A DNA stretch of 34,867 nt from an uncultured Clostridia bacterium (GTDB lineage Bacteria; Bacillota; Clostridia; UBA1212; UBA1255). The stretch is taken from positions 1 to 34,867 of the forward strand of contig CAJFUB010000001.1 of the NCBI GenBank assembly GCA_904420095.1, read 5' to 3'. The position numbers and the translations under genes are program-made. Below, piece after piece: positions 32,360-34,867 of this stretch. The notes under the pieces were generated by a model. It searched no databases, had not been told where the DNA came from, and worked only from the letters and a program-made list of their open reading frames with translations. How positions within the stretch are numbered: position 1 is the stretch's first letter; each line of letters starts with the position of its first letter.

Positions 32360-32836
32360 TTAAAAATACTGATTGATAATGGCTTTTGCGTTATCGATAT
32401 CCTCCGTGACGCATACCACAACGTATTTTCCCTTTTGTATTGTATACGCCTTTTCAAGCTTGGCCACCTCAGCCGGTGCGTAGCTTGCAAACAGCTCGCT
32501 GCGCTCCTCTATATGAGCTTTTACATTTTCAAGCGTTTTTTGCGCCGTCGCCTCGTCCGGAGCAGTGAATACGATCATTTCGTCGGACAGTGCGCCGCCG
32601 GCAATATAAGCCACCGCTTCCACTCCGTCTTCTATAGTATACGTAATGGAAAGGGCGTCTTTATCAACCTCCTGCATTTCGCCTGCAAACGTTACGTTTT
32701 CCAGGACATCCGATACCAGCTGGGAAGGATCCATTTCGTATTCGCGTTCTTCCTCTTTGCAGCCCGATGCAAAGAGGACTCCAGCCGCAAGCAATACCGT
32801 TATCATAAAAGAGCCTGTTTTTCTTATCGCGTTCAT
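32360..32836 (-). CDS. DUF4358-type lipoprotein
   Basis: This 158-residue protein has a lipoprotein signal peptide with the lipobox LFASGC (acylated Cys26) and a small alpha/beta domain with the YVVVCVTEDIDNAKAIINQ C-terminus seen in DUF4358 proteins. Its function is unknown in the family; DUF4358 genes recur next to MBOAT/DHHW genes in Clostridia, to my knowledge, so it may be an accessory factor of acyl transfer on the outer face. GGAGG lies before the ATG. It lies 24 bases after the anchored SGNH gene. Confidence 0.82.
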   Translation of the reverse strand: MNAIRKTGSFMITVLLAAGVLFASGCKEEEREYEMDPSQLVSDVLENVTFAGEMQEVDKDALSITYTIEDGVEAVAYIAGGALSDEMIVFTAPDEATAQKTLENVKAHIEERSELFASYAPAEVAKLEKAYTIQKGKYVVVCVTEDIDNAKAIINQYF

Positions 32837-32860
32837 GAACTGCCGCCTCCTTGTTTGTGT

Positions 32861-33772
32861 CTACTGATTCGATACGACGTGGCATTTGATATAGTCGAGC
32901 CACTTAATGCAATATTCTTTTTTCATATGGATCCCGTCGCTCGCCGCGCCGTCGGGCAGATAGCCCTCGCTGTCCACAAGCGCTTCCTGTACGTTTAAAA
33001 AGTATACCTTCTGTTCCTTGCACATTTCGCGGATATAACGGTTGAATCGCGCGATGTTTTCGTTGTTCTCCGTCTCCGGGTCAACGCCGGAGCCCGTGAT
33101 CGTGCGCGCTACAGGAATTACGCATTCTACATAAATTTCCGAAGCTGGATTGGCTTCCTTGATAATATCCAGTACCTTGACGTAATATTTAATAAACTCT
33201 TCGGGATACGGCCATCCGAGCTCATTATATCCGAGCATAATGTATACCTTGGAAAAATCATTGTATTTCCGCAGCGTTTCCTCCAGCGTCAGGCTTTCCC
33301 CGTTCACCCTGAAACGAATCACCTCGCTCTCGTTCTCTGAGATCAGATGATTTACCGTAACTCCGATATGCGTGTAGAAAGTCGCGTATTTTGCAAGTCC
33401 GGAAAAAGCCGCAAAATCCTCCATTCGGGAGTCTCCGATAAATATGGCGTCCTCAAAAAATTCCAGTTCGACCGGCTCGCTCTGCGGCACGGGGTTCGAA
33501 TAATCATAGGCGCTTTGGGGCGTCGGACTTGGGGATGCAAAATCAGATGTCGTCGGCGTCGGCTCCGGTGTCGGAGAAACGGTTGGCGAGGGAGTCGGCT
33601 CTGCCGTCGGCGTCCCAGGAGACTGCGCAGAAGCCGTTGGCTGAGCAGTGTTATTTTTATCTTGCCTTTTGACGAGAAGGAAAATTAATACAACGATAAC
33701 AATCAGTAAAACTACAGCTACAACAGTGGAAACCACCGTATTCTTTTTATTTTCCCTTTTATTATAGCTCAT
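32861..33772 (-). CDS. Membrane-anchored extracellular SGNH hydrolase/acyltransferase
   Basis: This 303-residue protein has a basic N-terminus, one transmembrane helix (about 13-34), a Thr/Pro/Ser-rich linker (about 42-87) and an SGNH domain outside the membrane. SGNH residues are Ser115 in FIGDSRMEDF, Asn183 in LGYNE, and Asp279 and His282 in DGIHMKKE. The conserved GDSR (rather than GDSL) and the C-terminal DGIH block are typical of surface glycan esterases and transferases. It is the first gene of the cluster and could perform the final transfer or the removal of acyl groups. AAGGA lies 9 bases before the ATG. Confidence 0.88.
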   Translation of the reverse strand: MSYNKRENKKNTVVSTVVAVVLLIVIVVLIFLLVKRQDKNNTAQPTASAQSPGTPTAEPTPSPTVSPTPEPTPTTSDFASPSPTPQSAYDYSNPVPQSEPVELEFFEDAIFIGDSRMEDFAAFSGLAKYATFYTHIGVTVNHLISENESEVIRFRVNGESLTLEETLRKYNDFSKVYIMLGYNELGWPYPEEFIKYYVKVLDIIKEANPASEIYVECVIPVARTITGSGVDPETENNENIARFNRYIREMCKEQKVYFLNVQEALVDSEGYLPDGAASDGIHMKKEYCIKWLDYIKCHVVSNQ

Positions 33773-33843
33773 ATAATTTATTCCTTATCAAAATATATTC
33801 AGCCATAATCTTCATCTTGTGTAAGAGATCATTCAGCTTATTT

Positions 33844-33872
33844 AGTATAGTCCCGGAAGGGGAAAAAAGCAA
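33844..33872 (-). promoter_or_regulatory. Probable promoter of the surface acylation operon
   Basis: On the minus strand TTGCTT (33867-33872) and TATACT (33844-33849) are 17 bases apart, about 70 bases before the anchored SGNH start codon. Confidence 0.55.
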
Positions 33873-33901
33873 TGTAAAAAAGTATGAAAAAAAATTTATT
33901 T

Positions 33902-34432
33902 TTATCTTTCCACAGCGCAGCGGTCGCGCTGAATTACGCGCCTTTCTGTCAGAATCACATCCATAGGGATATCGTGAGGCTTCCTGTCCGAAAGCTCCTC
34001 CTCTACGCGGTCCTCCGTAGTAAGCGCTACCTTGAAAAAGCATTCCTGCCCGTATTTTCCGAAGTATTTATCATAGTAGCCGCGGCCGTGCCCCATCCGA
34101 TTGCAGGATTCATCAAAGCGTACGCCGGGAACGGCCATCAGCTCGGCGCCTCCGGGAAGATAAATCCTGCACTGCTGAAGCGGTTCGAAAATTCCGAATT
34201 TTCCCGGCTCCAGCTCATTCAGGTCCTCAATTATGTAAAATTCCATCGTGTCTCCGTCTACTCTCGGAACAGCCGGCAGCTTCCCGTCCTGTAAGATGGT
34301 CTTGAGCAGCCACCATGTATCCGCTTCCTCTTTTGTGGAAACGTAGCACATTACGACGTCCGCATCGCGATAGCGGCGCAGTCTTACGAATTTTGCCTCA
34401 GCGGCAAACCGATCCGTATTGATCAATTTCAT
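33902..34432 (-). CDS. 5-formyltetrahydrofolate cyclo-ligase, N-terminally short
   Basis: This 176-residue enzyme converts 5-formyl-THF to 5,10-methenyl-THF with ATP, returning stored folate to one-carbon metabolism. The signature is GVRFDESCNRMGHGRGYYDKYF, here split for reading as GVRFDESCNRMG and HGRGYYDKYF, where relatives have GYGGGYYDR. CYVSTKEEADTW matches the N-terminal sheet. The usual first 25-30 residues, a basic helix with conserved Lys/Arg contacting ATP, are absent: the start at 34432 follows directly after a terminator hairpin and AAGGTGG. The protein may be weakened or use a different helix. It links to the folT-folC theme of the window but is not under the riboswitch. Confidence 0.83.
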   Translation of the reverse strand: MKLINTDRFAAEAKFVRLRRYRDADVVMCYVSTKEEADTWWLLKTILQDGKLPAVPRVDGDTMEFYIIEDLNELEPGKFGIFEPLQQCRIYLPGGAELMAVPGVRFDESCNRMGHGRGYYDKYFGKYGQECFFKVALTTEDRVEEELSDRKPHDIPMDVILTERRVIQRDRCAVER

Positions 34433-34445
34433 TCCACCTTCTATA

Positions 34446-34482
34446 AAAAGATAAGCCGTCCTGCTGCGACGGCTTATCTTTT
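34446..34482 (-). terminator. Intrinsic terminator after the tRNA cluster
   Basis: AAAAGATAAGCCGTC (34446-34460) and its exact complement GACGGCTTATCTTTT (34468-34482) form a 15-pair hairpin around a 7-base loop. On the minus strand TTTTTAT follows. The ribosome binding site of the cyclo-ligase gene comes right after it. Confidence 0.9.
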
Positions 34483-34488
34483 GCTTGC

Positions 34489-34562
34489 TGGAGGCACCAA
34501 CCAGAATCGAACTGGTGATAACGATTTTGCAGACCGTGGCCTTACCTCTTGGCTATGGTGCC
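34489..34562 (-). tRNA. tRNA-Cys (GCA)
   Basis: The minus strand folds as a cloverleaf with acceptor GGCACCA/TGGTGCC, anticodon loop CTGCAAA (anticodon GCA), T-loop TTCGATTC, discriminator T and encoded CCA. The D arm carries GCCAAGAGGTAAGGC. Confidence 0.95.
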
Positions 34563-34572
34563 CTGCCGAAAT

Positions 34573-34610
34573 AAAGAAAACAGATACTCGGGCGAATACC
34601 TGTTTTCTTT
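34573..34610 (-). terminator. Terminator-like hairpin between tRNA-Gly and tRNA-Cys
   Basis: AAAGAAAACAG (34573-34583) pairs with CTGTTTTCTTT (34600-34610). On the minus strand the second arm is T-rich and is followed by ATTT. It could terminate some transcripts or be a processing signal before tRNA-Cys. Confidence 0.5.
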
Positions 34611-34616
34611 TGTATA

Positions 34617-34691
34617 TGGAGCGGGTTACGAGATTTGAACTCGCGACTTTCACCTTGGCAAGGTGACACTCTACCACTGAGTTAAACCCGC
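34617..34691 (-). tRNA. tRNA-Gly (GCC)
   Basis: The acceptor GCGGGTT/AACCCGC, the anticodon loop TTGCCAA (anticodon GCC), T-loop TTCAAAT, discriminator T and encoded CCA are all present on the minus strand. Confidence 0.95.
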
Positions 34692-34693
34692 AA

Positions 34694-34769
34694 TGGTGCC
34701 CAGAGACGGAATCGAACCATCGACACGGGGATTTTCAGTCCCCTGCTCTACCAACTGAGCTATCTGGGC
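34694..34769 (-). tRNA. tRNA-Phe (GAA)
   Basis: The acceptor GCCCAGA/TCTGGGC, anticodon stem GGGGA/TCCCC with loop CTGAAAA (anticodon GAA), T-loop TTCGATT, discriminator A and encoded CCA are present on the minus strand, 2 bases before tRNA-Gly. Confidence 0.96.
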
Positions 34770-34780
34770 GACTTAAAAAA

Positions 34781-34857
34781 TGGCGACCCGGAAGGGGCTC
34801 GAACCCTCGACCTCTAGCGTGACAGGCTAGCGTTCTAACCAACTGAACTACCGGGCC
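34781..34857 (-). tRNA. tRNA-Asp (GTC)
   Basis: The acceptor GGCCCGG/CCGGGTC (one G-T pair), anticodon stem CTAGC/GCTAG with loop CTGTCAC (anticodon GTC), T-loop TTCGAGC, discriminator G and encoded CCA are present on the minus strand. It is the first visible tRNA of the cluster; more may lie beyond the window edge. Confidence 0.95.
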
Positions 34858-34867
34858 GTTTCTGGTG

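Noticed and set aside
29130..33772. D-alanylation (dlt) operon
   Set aside because: There is no dltA ligase or dltC carrier gene, and the MBOAT partner is a DHHW protein, which fits AlgI/AlgJ-type O-acylation instead.

Overview
The window reads as one contiguous piece of an anaerobic, spore-forming Clostridia-type (Firmicutes) chromosome of medium GC content. Pointers are a GerA-type spore germination operon, a FabK/FabT-style fatty-acid operon with acetyl-CoA carboxylase genes, an ECF-type folate transporter under a tetrahydrofolate (THF) riboswitch, AGGAGG ribosome binding sites before most genes, TTGACA/TATAAT promoters and CCA-encoding tRNA genes. Species cannot be read from the sequence. 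No insertion sequence, phage gene, integrase or CRISPR array was found.

Layout. 1-556: tail of an upstream frame, then a leader with an extended -10 promoter. 557-5147 (+): response regulator, sensor kinase, HtrA-like membrane protease and endonuclease III. 5118-5690 (-): unknown membrane-anchored protein. 5821-7734 (+): an HflK/HflC-like SPFH pair in which the second gene is broken by a small deletion and frameshift. 8001-9305 (+): unknown surface protein with a C-terminal membrane anchor. 9313-13409 (-): germination operon gerAA-gerAC-small membrane gene-gerAB. 13988-16957 (-): a single-cohesin membrane-anchored protein and, next to it, a secreted GH99-like enzyme with an N-terminal dockerin. 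16958-17500: decayed sequence. 17505-19641 (+): promoter, THF riboswitch, folT and folC. 19654-28964 (-): fabT-like regulator, fabH, fabK, fabD, fabG, fabF, accB, fabZ, accC, accD, accA. 29130-33772 (-): anchored SGNH hydrolase, DUF4358 lipoprotein, MBOAT acyltransferase, DHHW protein and SGNH hydrolase, probably a cell-surface O-acylation system. 33902-34432 (-): short 5-formyl-THF cyclo-ligase. 34489-34857 (-): tRNA-Asp, Phe, Gly, Cys.

How the parts fit. The fab operon holds initiation, elongation and malonyl-CoA supply but no acyl carrier protein gene; a strong promoter at 29062-29090 overlaps a palindrome well placed to be the FabT operator. Folate import and polyglutamylation are joined under a folate-sensing leader. 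The most unusual items are the adjacent cohesin and dockerin genes, which look like a minimal one-enzyme cellulosome-like display on the cell membrane, and the five-gene acyl-transfer/SGNH cluster. All functions are assigned from sequence reading alone, without database searches.
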